A stretch of 64,000 nt of DNA from Telmatactis stephensoni (lineage: Eukaryota > Cnidaria > Anthozoa > Actiniaria > Isophelliidae). Positions within the stretch are counted from its first letter, which is position 1. The number at the start of each line of letters is the position of its first letter. The stretch covers positions 124,001-188,000 of the forward strand of contig JALIZF010001402.1 of assembly GCA_029948255.1 (NCBI GenBank), read 5' to 3'. Shown one piece after another: positions 1-10,320 of this stretch. A model generated the notes under the pieces. It was not told the origin of the DNA. It saw only the letters and a list, made by a program, of their open reading frames with translations, and ran no database searches. Both the position numbers and the translations under genes were made by a program.

Positions 1-1
1 T

Positions 2-285
2 TCTGGTTATTTTAACTTCAACATTGAAAATAAGTATGACATAAATGCTAAGCGATTTCTGGATACATTGTTTATCAATTTATCAGTCCTTGATTTCAAT
101 ACTGCAACTCACAAAAACAGTCATGTACTTGACCTTGTCATAACTAGATTTGATGAAGTCTATTTGAAGGATATTTTCGTGCATGATCTTGTCTTATCCG
201 ATCACTTTGCTGTTCACTGTAAATTGTCTGTCAACAAGCCTCCTGTTTCAATGTGTTCCATATCGTACATCAAAGTGCGGTGAGT
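2..285 (+). pseudogene. LINE endonuclease C-terminal fragment
   Basis: An open frame entering from the window edge resembles the last third of the AP-type endonuclease (exonuclease-endonuclease-phosphatase fold) of CR1/L2-like non-LTR retrotransposons. It has a GYFNFNIE segment where families usually have GDFN, then a THKNSHVLDLVITR segment, then SDHFAVHC, which matches the family's terminal SDH catalytic motif. The frame stops near 283 without reaching a reverse transcriptase. The Tyr in place of the usual Asp suggests a decayed copy. Only the 3' part is visible, so the subfamily cannot be given. Confidence 0.7.
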
Positions 286-401
286 ATCACAAATGACTTT
301 AATTATACCAAAGTATGGCGTCCACAAACTCCCCGTCCACGAATGAATTTCAATACATCAAAACCAAACAATTACCCATAACACGTGACAACAATATCTT
401 G

Positions 402-416
402 CCTATATAAACAGAC
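402..416 (+). promoter_or_regulatory. TATA-like box, repeat copy 1
   Basis: CCTATATAAACAGAC precedes the ATG at 462 and is conserved in the second repeat copy at 686. Conservation between copies together with a start codon downstream suggests a core promoter; this is inference from sequence only. Confidence 0.35.
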
Positions 417-461
417 TCTTGCAAGGTATTTTTTCACTTGAGTTCAACCCTTGTCAAGAAA

Positions 462-596
462 ATGGAAAATTCCTTCAACGAACTGTTCATTGCCATGAAA
501 GGTGTAGAAGAAGAGTTAGGTCTAGCCAGAGAGCTGAACACCCCCTTGACTCCAGTCGTACGACTTGAGAAACTTGATTTGAATACATCAAAGTGA
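462..596 (+). CDS. Short ORF, repeat copy 1 (44 aa)
   Basis: Begins MENSFNELFIAMKGVEEELG and is acidic and helical in character. The copy at 745 is closely similar over the first 22 residues and again at ELNTPLT. I do not recognise the family. It sits 5' of a Polinton-type ATPase and may be the start of a Polinton accessory gene. It lacks about 12 residues present in copy 2, so one of the two is altered. Confidence 0.35.
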   Translation: MENSFNELFIAMKGVEEELGLARELNTPLTPVVRLEKLDLNTSK

Positions 597-685
597 GGTG
601 AGCATCACAAATGACTTTAATTACATCAAAGTGCATGCCGTCAAAAACCAAACAATCACCCTTAACACGTGATAAAAATATCTCA

Positions 686-700
686 CCTATATAAACAGAC
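686..700 (+). promoter_or_regulatory. TATA-like box, repeat copy 2
   Basis: CCTATATAAACAGAC again, the second copy of the element at 402, lying 59 bp before the ATG at 745. Confidence 0.35.
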
Positions 701-744
701 TCTTGCAAGGTATTTTTCACTTGAGTTCCACCCTCGTCAAGAAA

Positions 745-906
745 ATGGAAAATTACTTCAACGAACTGTTCATTGCCAGGAAAGGTGTAGAAGAAGAGTT
801 AGGTCTACCCAAAGGTTGCCTAACACTGGGGAAACCATATCAAGAGCTGAACACCCCCTTGACTACAGTGGTACGAAGGGAACAAACATCCAAGAACTTG
901 AGGTGA
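745..906 (+). CDS. Short ORF, repeat copy 2 (53 aa)
   Basis: Begins MENYFNELFIARKGVEEELG. It differs from copy 1 by a few substitutions and an additional middle segment around PKGCLTLGKPYQ. The function is unknown. The paired copies give a natural test of coding constraint, because substitutions between them include amino-acid changes. Confidence 0.35.
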   Translation: MENYFNELFIARKGVEEELGLPKGCLTLGKPYQELNTPLTTVVRREQTSKNLR

Positions 907-1088
907 AAACCTCAAGCATAAAATAAAAGACATTTCATAAACAGCGGCTCTTCTAAGAGCCACCACACTCTAGAAAAGTGAATGATCAAAATGCTTGATT
1001 ATCCAAAATATCCCATCATACCTTGCGTGTTTCAATTTAATTTTTCCATAAGTGCACTTGTATTTCTGAATTGGATTCATTTATCACT

Positions 1089-1702
1089 ATGGATCCACGA
1101 CTTAAACATCCTTTTGGAGCAATCTTCACTGGACTCACCTGCTGTGGGAAAACTTATTTATTGCGAAAACATATTAGAGCGAGGTGAAGAAATGATTGAC
1201 GGTGCCCCAGAGAACATTATCTGGTGTCACGCATGTCTCAAGCAGCCCATCACGAGATGCAAGAAACCATTCCAAACATCACCTTCATTGAATGATTGCC
1301 GAGTGACTTCCATTCCATGTCGGATCCCAGTGTGCATAATTTAGTGATTGACGATTTGATGAATGAATTGGGTAACAATAAGCATTTGACCAATATATTC
1401 ACCAAGGGCATACACCATATGAATTTATCTTCAGTTTTAATCCTTCAAAAAGTCTTTTATCAAACCAAAGAACTCCACAATATTTCTCTCAATGCTCACT
1501 ACTTGCTCATTTTCAAGTCCCTCAGAGATAGCAGTCAAATCACTCATTTTCACCCGGAAATGTCAAGTTCATGCAAGAGGCTTTTCAAGATGCGACTACA
1601 AAGCCCTATGGGTACCTATTGTGTGACCTCAAACCGGAAACTCCAGATGACTTTCGACTGCAAACCAATCTCTTTCCAGACAAGAGACAATACGCTTACG
1701 TG
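1089..1702 (+). pseudogene. Polinton/Maverick-type packaging ATPase, broken
   Basis: Fragments in several frames follow the order of the FtsK/HerA-like ATPase of Polinton (Maverick) elements: a P-loop reading GLTCCGKTYLL near 1134-1166, then NIIWCHA near 1214, then LVIDDLM near 1342, then FTKGIHH near 1399 and SLNAHYLLIFKS near 1489. The frame changes soon after the P-loop (stop near 1185), between the middle blocks, and again near 1560. The copy therefore cannot make a full ATPase. In intact elements this enzyme is thought to drive DNA packaging. No DNA polymerase B, integrase or capsid gene is visible here, so this is an isolated remnant. Confidence 0.75.
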
Positions 1703-1748
1703 AGAAAGGTTTAAAAAAGTGCATTTACCAAGATTGAATCATTTGACC

Positions 1749-1823
1749 ATGAGCGTTCGTGCCAAGAGGAACTATCACCACTTAAAGGTATTGGCTTCAA
1801 GCAAACCCCGGAAAAAATCCTAA
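1749..1823 (+). pseudogene. Basic N-terminal stub, probably Polinton-associated
   Basis: Starts at an ATG with a Lys/Arg-rich segment (MSVRAKRNYHHLKVLASS) and stops after 24 codons. It directly follows the ATPase remnant in the same orientation. The basic start followed by an early stop suggests the 5' end of a truncated accessory gene; the identity is not established. Confidence 0.3.
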
Positions 1824-1878
1824 ATAATAAAATAGACGTAACAAACTTCCTCTGTATTAAATTTGAGATGCATCTGAG

Positions 1879-2052
1879 ATGGTAAAAAACTGCCAGGGCA
1901 ACTACCTTAATAGCTATTTGCCTTGCTCTAAATGCAAGACAAAGGTCATTCCAACCAACATCTTGGCCAAGTGTACGGGCTTCACACAGCTATTAACAAC
2001 ATGCTGTAGCAAAATATATCAGTCATCTTTGAAACAGACATTGGATAACTAA
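1879..2052 (+). CDS. Small Cys-rich ORF (57 aa), possible zinc ribbon
   Basis: Encodes a CSKCKTKV segment followed by isolated Cys residues (KCTG, TCCSK), spaced as in a small zinc-binding module. It could be a minor Polinton gene remnant. From about 2053 to 2450 I see only short broken frames, plus the sequence GAAGGACGTTCGCAGG near 2287, which resembles the TTAAGGACGTTCG end seen at 61,618. Confidence 0.25.
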   Translation: MVKNCQGNYLNSYLPCSKCKTKVIPTNILAKCTGFTQLLTTCCSKIYQSSLKQTLDN

Positions 2053-2452
2053 TACTTGTGATTTTTGGAGACAAACTCCAGGAACTGTATGACATTTATA
2101 AGCAATAAACTGAACAAGATAAATCCTTCAAAGACATTTTGATTATGTTGTTGACTGCACAAGCAACTGTCTTAAACAATAACAACAAAAATGTAGTTGC
2201 AATTGAACCTCTTTAGCATTTTTCTGATAGTGGTTTTCAAAAACCCGTCAAACAATTCATACCATTTACTTTCTAATAGTGTGTACTGAAGGACGTTCGC
2301 AGGTATTGCTCACTTGCAACTTTTCCGTGCATGCCACAGCCACTTGGCGTGAAAAATAGCGTGACAGTCTGGCGTGTTGATACATGTGAGGAAAATGAAA
2401 TGTTTTCGCACTCAGTGGTATTTAAAAAGCCAAAAAAATGTAGAAACAAAAA

Positions 2453-2835
2453 ATGAAGTACAACAGTGCTGAGCGTTCCTCTAGAAATGGCAAATTTACC
2501 AAAAAGAAAGCGTTAGTGCGACTGGATAAAGTTTCAAAACATAGAAAAGAGAGCAGAAAAGGGTCTAAGGAAAATAACGCTTCGTGCTTCAGTGGACAAC
2601 GGATTGTCAAGCTAAATTGTTTAGCTAAAGGTCTTGAAGCATGTGAACACTGTGGAAATATACTGAGTTTGAATCGGATCGTCGATGAGCCTTTTGTATA
2701 TTGAGAGCCTTTCGGGAGCCTTTTGTATATCGAGTACGAGTGAGGTGTTTTGAACAGTGTCAGTACCGGCAAAACTCATTGCCGTTCAGGAAGCAGAGGA
2801 GTTCAGATATACGATGTCAACATTAAAGCAGCAAC
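2453..2835 (+). pseudogene. Mutator-like transposase N-terminal fragment
   Basis: A Lys/Arg-rich start is followed by RIVKLNCLAKGLEACEHCG, a short segment with a CEHC zinc pair. After a stop, in another frame near 2756-2835, TGKTHCRSGSRG and IYDVNIKAATG follow. The arrangement resembles the N-terminus of Mutator-like transposase-domain proteins common in invertebrate genomes; that match is from family knowledge, not a search. The catalytic DDE region is absent, so this is at best a 5' fragment. Confidence 0.45.
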
Positions 2836-2916
2836 AGGTAAAAACAATCAATTATATAAACCCACAGTACAAGCGGCCGTGGGGGGAGACAAGAGGCAAA
2901 GAAGAAGACCCTTGGT

Positions 2917-3512
2917 GTGTTTGACGTATCTCAGATAGCAGTTAAAAAAGGTATACGTAAAAAAATAGAACTCCTTGCACTCGCCGAAACCCAGAAAAAA
3001 GAGGGAAAATTAGATTTGGCACAATTCATAGCAAACAGAGGTACGAAAGCTGTCAATGAAGCACTGCGTGTGGGATGGGAAATAACAGAGGCTCCAAACG
3101 AACTCGAACGACAACAGGCAAGTAGATATGAATTGCTAGAAAATGCATTCACAGGTGACTGTGTTCCAAATTGTAATGGAAGATGGTATAGGCTCAGACA
3201 CAAAATTCTGGAGAACAATGGCATCGAAGTGCCAATTGAAGGGCGTGGAAAAAATCTTAACGTCCTCTTGTATGGGCCAAGCAATTCTTCTTGTATGGGC
3301 CAAGTGGGAAAACTTTTTTACTTCAGCCTTTAAATATCCTACATAAAAAGTTCACAAACCCCGCCACAACTAGTTTTGCATGGGTAGGAGAAGAATCTAG
3401 GGAAGTCATATTTTTAAGTGATTTCCGATGGTCCCCTCAGGTTATTCCATGGCACAATTTGCTATTACTATTAGAAGGGCAAATGGTACACCTGACCGGA
3501 AGCAAATTTGTA
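2917..3512 (+). pseudogene. P-loop helicase-like protein with damaged Walker A
   Basis: The first frame (2917-3333) has a helical region and CVPNCNGRW. A second frame from 3291 carries YGPSGKTFLLQPL, NPATTSFAWVG, EVIFLSDFRWSP and IPWHNLLLLLEGQ. This order (P-loop, then a hydrophobic strand ending in Asp as Walker B) is that of superfamily-3-like helicases found in TE-associated genes of invertebrates. A short direct duplication of TCTTGTATGGGCCAAG at the P-loop shifts the frame. The homology downstream of LTGSK ends abruptly at the next element, so the gene is both frameshifted and truncated. Confidence 0.5.
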
Positions 3513-3519
3513 ATAATTC

Positions 3520-3715
3520 AGAGCAGAAGTGAGTTAGTGTGTACAGCGTGTAATGTGATAGGGGGTGTGGTGTGAGAGTTGACATAAGCGAGAAACCAAG
3601 AGAGAGTTGAGAGAACAAGTTGTTGTATTATCAAGTGATTTCAGTGAATTAAAAGCGAGACGAAACCCAAAACACAAGTGACTATTCCGTGGCGGAATCA
3701 ATTTCCGCACACAAG
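3520..3715 (+). mobile_element. LTR remnant (5' LTR end) of an LTR retrotransposon
   Basis: The sequence interrupts the helicase-like gene and runs directly into a tRNA-type primer site, as the U5 end of an LTR would. The left boundary is uncertain and no second LTR was found, so this is a truncated copy. Confidence 0.4.
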
Positions 3716-3733
3716 TGGTGCCGTGACCAGGAT
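3716..3733 (+). promoter_or_regulatory. Primer-binding site of an LTR retrotransposon
   Basis: TGGTGCCGTGACCAGGAT: its reverse complement ends in CCA as a tRNA 3' end does, and it is followed by a gag-like region. BEL/Pao-type elements often have primer sites of this form. Confidence 0.5.
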
Positions 3734-3809
3734 CGTGTGGAAAGCAATGTAAAATAAGTGATTTAAAACGACACAACGCAATGGAAACGTGAATCGAGAC
3801 ATTACTGTG

Positions 3810-4180
3810 TATAAAGGTCAACAAACATCATCACGAGCGACGAAGAACAAGAAATCCCAATCGAACTTACAGCTGAAGAAAAGGAAAAAGAACAAAAGAT
3901 TAACAAAGAAATTGACAAGCTGAAATTCTTCCTAGAAGATGCTCAAGAATGTGAGGAAGTGAGGGTTACGAGGAGTTAAAGATCGTACTCAGTAAGTGTA
4001 ACGCAATACATGACAAGATCAATGAAATGATAACTAACTTACAAGAACTTAAGTTAGAACTTGGAAAATCCACCACTAGATCAATTAGGCAGTGGAAAAA
4101 GAATTTAAAAGCCAATTGTACCCCATTACTTGAAACGAAGGTGAATCTATATAGTATCCAGAAGTACCAGTCAGAATGAC
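3810..4180 (+). pseudogene. Gag-like coiled-coil N-terminus, broken
   Basis: Two frames together give a highly charged helical protein: ELTAEEKEKEQKINKEIDKL, then after a shift near 3965 KINEMITNLQELKLELG and RQWKKNLKAN. The position behind a primer site, the charge pattern and the lack of a hydrophobic core fit the amino end of a BEL/Pao gag. There is no zinc knuckle or protease afterwards. From 4181 to 4505 I see no gene or clear repeat. Confidence 0.4.
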
Positions 4181-4509
4181 TTTCTCTGAGTTCCTACTGT
4201 AAGGACTGAGGCCGCTAAAAGGTCTTTTTATTATAATGGTACTGCAATAATTTATATTAATAGGTTTTTTTATTTTTATACACATTTCATGCATGTACAT
4301 ATTTTATAGTTTTTAGCCAAAGGTTTGCAAAAATGCAATTTTATATTCGCATAGTTAAATCACATTGTAAACAATCTGGCTTAAATAAACTTTCAAAGCT
4401 CAGTAGAATGTATAATTATTTTTTAAATATCAGCATCATTTTTAAAACTCATTCTTTGTGGAAATATCATTAGTTCTATTACTGTAAAATAAACAAAGTT
4501 TATCTTTAA

Positions 4510-6155
4510 GGTGTCTCGATCGAAATTCAGAGCGCGTCAAGGCGCTTCGTTAAAGCTTGTCTAAAATCTTCAATTCTTCTCTGATTGCAATAAACCTTAT
4601 GTTGACTGTACTTCATTTATTAAGGATTACGGACATGTTAAAAGTATTTGAAAATGGTACGCGAATTAGGCACAAAATGGCAAAAACGTAACACCACTAT
4701 TTTCATAAAATTGCAATTTACGCAAAATTGAGCGCTAAGATTTTAACCGCATTCACAAAATCATGAATCACGAACCTAATCTAGCTGGTGAATCAGTAGG
4801 AAAAAAATTGTAGGACAGGATTCTGAGATAATCACGATGTTTGAAATTGTACCTCTTGAACTAACTCGGAAGTTTTAACTCTTCGTGTGTTATACAGTTT
4901 AGCTTTAACGCCGCTACAATACACGGACAGAATGATCAATATTTTTTCTAACTACCTGCCAAACAAAATTGTTTTTGGTTAGATAGAAGAAATGCTGTAG
5001 TCGGGCGAGTGAGTGGAGGTTTATACTCCAAAATATCCACAAATTGCAAAATGCACGTTTTTCGAAATTACAAAAAATTTAACTCTACAATTCGAGCGAA
5101 ACATCTTGACAAATAAGTTCTATCCTTAATACAACTTCTTACCTTCATTTTGCGTTCTAAGCTTATTTCGTTTCTGCAAAATAAAATTTTAAAGTAAGGC
5201 ACTTTCACGTCGCTGCCGCTCGAATAGTTTTGTTGCACTATGCAAATTAGCCAGTCTCTAAGGAATTCACACGTTTGCAAGGGGGGGTTCTATTATGCAT
5301 CTCTGCATTCAAAAACTCCATGAATGAATGAAAATAAAAGCTTAAGTAGCGGCGTAATCAACAAAACATGCATGATAGCACCCCCCTTGCAAACGTGTGA
5401 ATTCCTTAGAGACTGGCTAATTTGCATAGTGCAACAAAACTATTCGAGCGGCAGCGACGTGAAAGTGCCTTACTTTGAAATTTTATTTTGCAGAAACGAA
5501 ATAAGCTTAGAACGCAAAATGAAGGTAAGAAGTTGTATTAAGGATGGAACTTATTTGTCAAGATGTTTTGCTCGAATTGCACGGTTAATGTTTTTGTAAT
5601 TTCGAAAAACGTGCATTTTGCAATTTGTGGATATTTTGGAGTATAAACCTCCACTCACTCGCCCGACTACAGCTTTTCTTCTATCTAACCCAAAACAATT
5701 TTGTTTGGCAGGTAGTTAGAAGAAACATTGATCATTCTCTCTGCGCATTGTGGCGGCGTCAAGGCAAGTCTTATCAAAGCAAGAACAATCCAAACCTCCG
5801 AGTCAGTTTAAGAGGCACAATTTCAAACATCGTAATTATCTCAGAATCCTGTCCTACAATTTTTTTCCTACTGATTCACCAGCTGGATTAGGTTCGTGTT
5901 TCATGATTTTGTGAATGCGGTTAAAATCTTAGCGCTCAATTTTGCGTAAATTGCAATTTTATGAAAATAGTGGTGTTAAGTTTTTGCTATTTTGTGCCTA
6001 ATTCACGTACCATTTTCAAATACTTTTAACGTCCGTAATCCTCAATAAATGAAGTACAGTCAACATAAGGTTTATTGCAATCAGAGAAGAATTGAAGATT
6101 TTAGACAAGCTTTAACGAAGCGCCTTGACGCGCTCTGAATTCCGATCGAGACACC
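4510..6155. mobile_element. Complete 1.65 kb foldback element with TTAA target duplications
   Basis: Two arms of about 790 bp (4510-5300 and 5368-6155) are inverted copies separated by a 67 bp loop. The outer ends read GGTGTCTCGATCG...CGATCGAGACACC and are flanked on both sides by TTAA (4506-4509 and 6156-6159), the target duplication of piggyBac-type transposases. The arms differ by scattered substitutions and are clearly more divergent near 4850-4930 / 5730-5815. Open frames inside are mirror images of each other and are not convincing genes. A transposase in trans is inferred. Confidence 0.9.
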
Positions 6156-6159
6156 TTAA

Positions 6160-7530
6160 ATAGAAGCACAGGAATCGGAGGTTTCTATCTCTCGAAACAA
6201 GGAGCTCGTGAATAAAGTCTTTCCTAAATTCTTTAACTAAGCCATGCCTCAGCTTTTCAAGTCGTTACGCGAGCGTGAGTTAAAAACTCAATGGACAGCA
6301 CGCTGATGTCGATGTGAAAAGTATGATCACGTAATGTATCACATGTCCGTCACTTTGACATTTTAGCAAAAAAACGAGGTTATAAATCTTAGGGCATTAA
6401 AATCTAATTTGTCCCCTGCGAAACTTGTAGTTAAGTAAGAGTTAAAGGCTTTTAAGGCACTGCAAGTTGCAGAAAAAGATTACACGTGTAATGTAAGGTT
6501 GCAAGCTGCACAAAAAGTTGAACGTGCACCTACTTTTTGCAATGTTGTAAATAATATTAAACTAGACACACACGTGCGTTCACTCATGCCCCTGGAACCC
6601 TTTTTAAGAAAGGCTCCAATCAGGACCGGCTCCGTTCCTACTCTTCCCCGAGACGTTCCACGCATTCTTCACCGTTCCAGGAAATAGCTAGCCATAACAA
6701 ATGACATTTTTTGAATCGGGTAACTTAAACTAAAAAATATATTGATTAGTCAGTTTGTCGGTCAACAGCTGTTAGTGTTTGCCTTAGATATCTCCAACAT
6801 GCAAACATATACCAGTTTGTTCAACTTCTTATTTCACTATATATCTCAATTGTTTGCTTTAAGACTTCTACAACATCATATTTGACACAAAAAATCGTGT
6901 ATTTTTGCGTTCATGTTTCAGATGTTTTATATATGAATAAATGACGTTACGTGACCAGTCCGGGAGATCGCCATATCTGGATACATCGCTGACGTCACGG
7001 ATCTATTGTCTTACGAAAAATCCCGAAAATTCTCCGAAATATTCATTGGAAAAATAGCGAAGCATGAACTTGTTTTATTTTCTCATGTACTCGGTAGATT
7101 TCCGAATCATTATTGATTGGAATGTGAGACTTTGGATCACAACGCTTACTTCCTTTAACAATTTTACAACTGAACATTTATCATCGGTGGAAAAAATAAC
7201 TTTTACGCTCAATACAGATGCCATCTTTGAGTATTTACGACTGGTAAGTAGTGGAATTTACTGATTTTTATTATGAACCAGATTTTTTCCCGGGCAAGAG
7301 TTATTTTTTCTTAGGAGTTTAGTAGACAATGATGGCTTGTGTGAAGTATCTCGATGGTAACCCGCGTAGTTTTTTGGTAACCCTCGTGCAAAGTTCAGTC
7401 TATATTTTTCACTGGATGTTAGGTGTTCCCGGGTGTTCGGTGTTGAATAGCCGAAAACATTGCGTTTCGAAATAAATAAGCAATTGTGTTAATTTTTGCT
7501 GTATTGTGACTATATTTCTTTGTTTTTAAC
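6160..7530. other. No gene recognised
   Basis: Short open frames only. Near 6460-6520 the pair GCAAGTTGCAGAAAAAG / GCAAGCTGCACAAAAAG, both next to an ACACGTGTAATG-like context, suggests a dispersed repeat. A TGACGTCAC palindrome lies near 6990. Confidence 0.3.
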
Positions 7531-7531
7531 C

Positions 7532-8800
7532 AGATGTCCATAATCGTTGTAGAATTTGTGGAAAAGATACTTCAAAAGATACCAGAAAATGTAGCGCAAG
7601 TTCACTGAAAAAAAATTGAAAGTCTTTGGGGTGAGAACATCCTATTGGACTCACCAAACATTCATCCCCTCTATCTTTGTGTAAATTGTTGTTTGATTTG
7701 TGCACGAAGATCCCAGACAGAGGCTAGGACGTCAAGAAAGTCCAACAAAAAGTATGAAACTTCCATGCCTTGTGTAATTTGGCAACTGCACGATGATCAA
7801 TCCTGTGTAGTTTGTGAGAGCTTTCCCTCTTTAAAACGTGGGAGACAGAGGAAAAAGGCTAAAGTCCTTTATACTAAAAATGAAGGACAGAGTGACACAG
7901 ACAGTGCAAGTGACCAAGAAGATTTTGAAGTGCATGATTATCCCCATGTCTACACTTTAGTCATGGAAGACCTCCAAGAATGCATAGCTAGGATTGCACC
8001 CAAAGACAGGGAGGAAATTCTGTATACTATTTGTAACAAAGATCAGTACCTTGTTATTAATAAGGAGAACAGGGGCAGAGATGCACTACAAGAATTCCTT
8101 GGATCTATGTGTGATGAGTCAAAGGACATTCTCCTTGATCTACTGAATGAGGAGAAAAAGTCTTTTAGTTTAAGTAAATGTCAAATTAAAGTCAAGGATG
8201 ACATTTTACCTGTGGACAGTAGCATCAAAGCTGGTATCGTTGAAAGTATTATGATTGAAGAACTGAAAAACATTAAGGAAGATATCCCTTGTTTTTCTGC
8301 CCAGTACTAAAAGCCAGAAAACATAAAAAGTCTTGATCCTGAACTCTGGTACCTTGACGGAAATCGGTTGGTACAATCTGTCATCAATGGATTGTCATCA
8401 CAAACAACCAGCTCTTTCAAGAAATGCATTGCTCTTGAACAATTATATTCTCTGTCTGGAGCTAGTTTTGTAGCATCATTTAGTTTTACAACTAATACCC
8501 TTATTCTTTCAAGCACCAACTCAAAGATTGCTGTGAACTTATTTTCTAAGTCATTGCCTGGAGGCAGCTACAGTACTCTAAAGAAGTGGATGACTTTTAT
8601 CGAAGTGGCCAGCACGAAGTCACGGACAGCCGTAGCTATTGCTTTAATCATGAATTGCTCATGTCTTTCCTGAGTTCTTTTGCAATAATCGATATGATAG
8701 TTGTTCTTTGTTCTACAATCTTGTGGTACAGTGAGAAGCAAACAGAGTTTATAGCCCCTGGGGTTACAGTCATATTTAATTTATCCATTCATTAAACGTT
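7532..8800 (+). pseudogene. Zinc-binding TE-type protein, broken
   Basis: An upstream acceptor-like site leads into CRICGKDTSKD, then HPLYLCVNCCLICARR, then SCVVCESF followed by a basic GRQRKKAK patch: three Cys pairs of a treble-clef or ZAD-like zinc module. An acidic, helical middle part follows, then LDGNRLVQSVINGLSSQ and SLPGGSYSTLKKW. Damage visible: a one-base indel in the A-run near 7613, an in-frame TAA at 8308, and loss of frame after about 8600. I recall the layout from multi-copy invertebrate genes but cannot name the family. A RAG1-N-terminal-like or ZAD-like zinc module is a possibility, not a conclusion. Confidence 0.45.
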
Positions 8801-10320
8801 GGCTAAAGATTATGATCCAAGTCAAACACTTCCTTAGGTTTAGTTTAACTGACACTTTGTAATTACCCTGTAAACCAGAGTTTTACTATCTATCTTGCTT
8901 ATACAGCTCTACCCGCCAAAATCAGAATCGTCAAAAGCAAGAAAAAATTAGACATCTTTGGTTTCCAGAGAGTTTGGCTGATTTACATGCCACATGAGAG
9001 GGGTTACAATGACTAGGTAGTATCCCTTTAGCTCTTTGTGATCTTGCTGTTATTATGCCCCTTAATCAAGAATACTTTCAAAAAGGCAAGTGTTCCTGGA
9101 TAGCTTTCCTGAGAGACAAGATTCAACAAATAAGAGGAAAAACAATATACTTTCATTTTCTATGGAGTTTGTTATCCGAGAGCAGAGACATTTCCCTCAA
9201 ATGAATAAGAATATCATATCACATCAGTTCGGTCCTAATTGATTAATGCATGATTACTTACTGTGATCATGTCAATCCCAATTACTGAGATCCAAACTTT
9301 ACTGTAAAGGTGGCTAAGGATTTTTAGCTGTATGTTACCAGAAAGAAAGCCTACACATCTGAAGACGAAAAGCAGCGAAAAGAACAAAACTCCCTTGTCA
9401 TGAGTGATGAAGATGGCACTAGAACTGAACAAAGAACATGGATTGTCAGATCTCCATCATGAAGAAGTGATGCTGATAATTCTTGTGTGAACTCGCGTTC
9501 ATTAGGTCCATTTGCTCCCATACCTCCTAACTACATCCACATCCCTCACACCCCTCTAATCCCCTACTCCCTTTACTTTGCTAGACCACCTCCAGCTATC
9601 ATCTTACCTCCTCCCCCTCCCCAGCCACACTAATACATCTATTTCCTCCGCAGCATCCACCAGCAGCTATACCATACCAAAACATCCCACTGACCATTCA
9701 CTACACCACACCACTTCCATCCCTCCAAAACCTTTGTTCCGCAAACCATTTCGCCGTCTGGATGTCCCATCTCAGATGGTGCATAAAGAGCAGTCTTACT
9801 GATGTTGATGTTCTAAAGACAAGAAATGGCCAAGTGCTGGCATTGTGAAACCATGTGTCAGTTTTGTTTGAAAAAGAAAGAGGGCTTCCCAAATTTTGTA
9901 TCTGACTTCCGTAATAGGACGCAATGTTTAATACTTTTTCCCAAATTTGTATTTCATTGGAAGCCATAGACAGACCCTGAGAGAAGAAATTACTCTTAGC
10001 AATACCCGACAATTATTGCAAAAATAAAAATAAAAAATGAGGAATTAACTTTGCATTTTCATGGTTTTACCACAGGTATCCCAGAACGAGGAATGATTAG
10101 GGAGGGTTCATAATGTAGTGTGGATGCTATGATGATTTTAGATTTGTTTCACTTTAGAGTTGTTGCCCCCCCCCCCCCCATTATTTAGTGTTTTATCCTG
10201 CCCCCCTCCAAAGAAAAATATAGATATAGATCTACCATAGGTAAAATACCATGACCCCCTCCCTGTCCACTATTTTCAACTATTTTCCCTGTCAACATCA
10301 AGGTACTTAGTAGTATTGAT
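8801..10320. other. No intact gene; Pro-rich low-complexity stretch and C-tracts
   Basis: Around 9500-9770 a pyrimidine/Pro-codon-rich stretch (APIPPNYIHIPHTPLIP) is open for a while. Near 9827 MAKCWHCETMCQFC looks like a paired CxxC motif but is not in a sustained frame. A 14-base C run lies near 10,167. No transposase, RT or host domain is seen. Confidence 0.3.

Larger units (their letters stand above)
268..906 (+). repeat. Two-copy direct repeat with TATA-like boxes and short ORFs
   Basis: Two head-to-tail copies begin at about 268 and 586 (CATCAAAGTG...CACAAATGACTTTAATTA). The second lacks about 34 bp present in the first. Each copy has a TATATAAACAGACTC segment (402 and 686) about 50 bp before a short ORF, so promoter and ORF are duplicated together. 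The block lies just upstream of the Polinton ATPase remnant and probably belongs to the same element. Confidence 0.75.
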
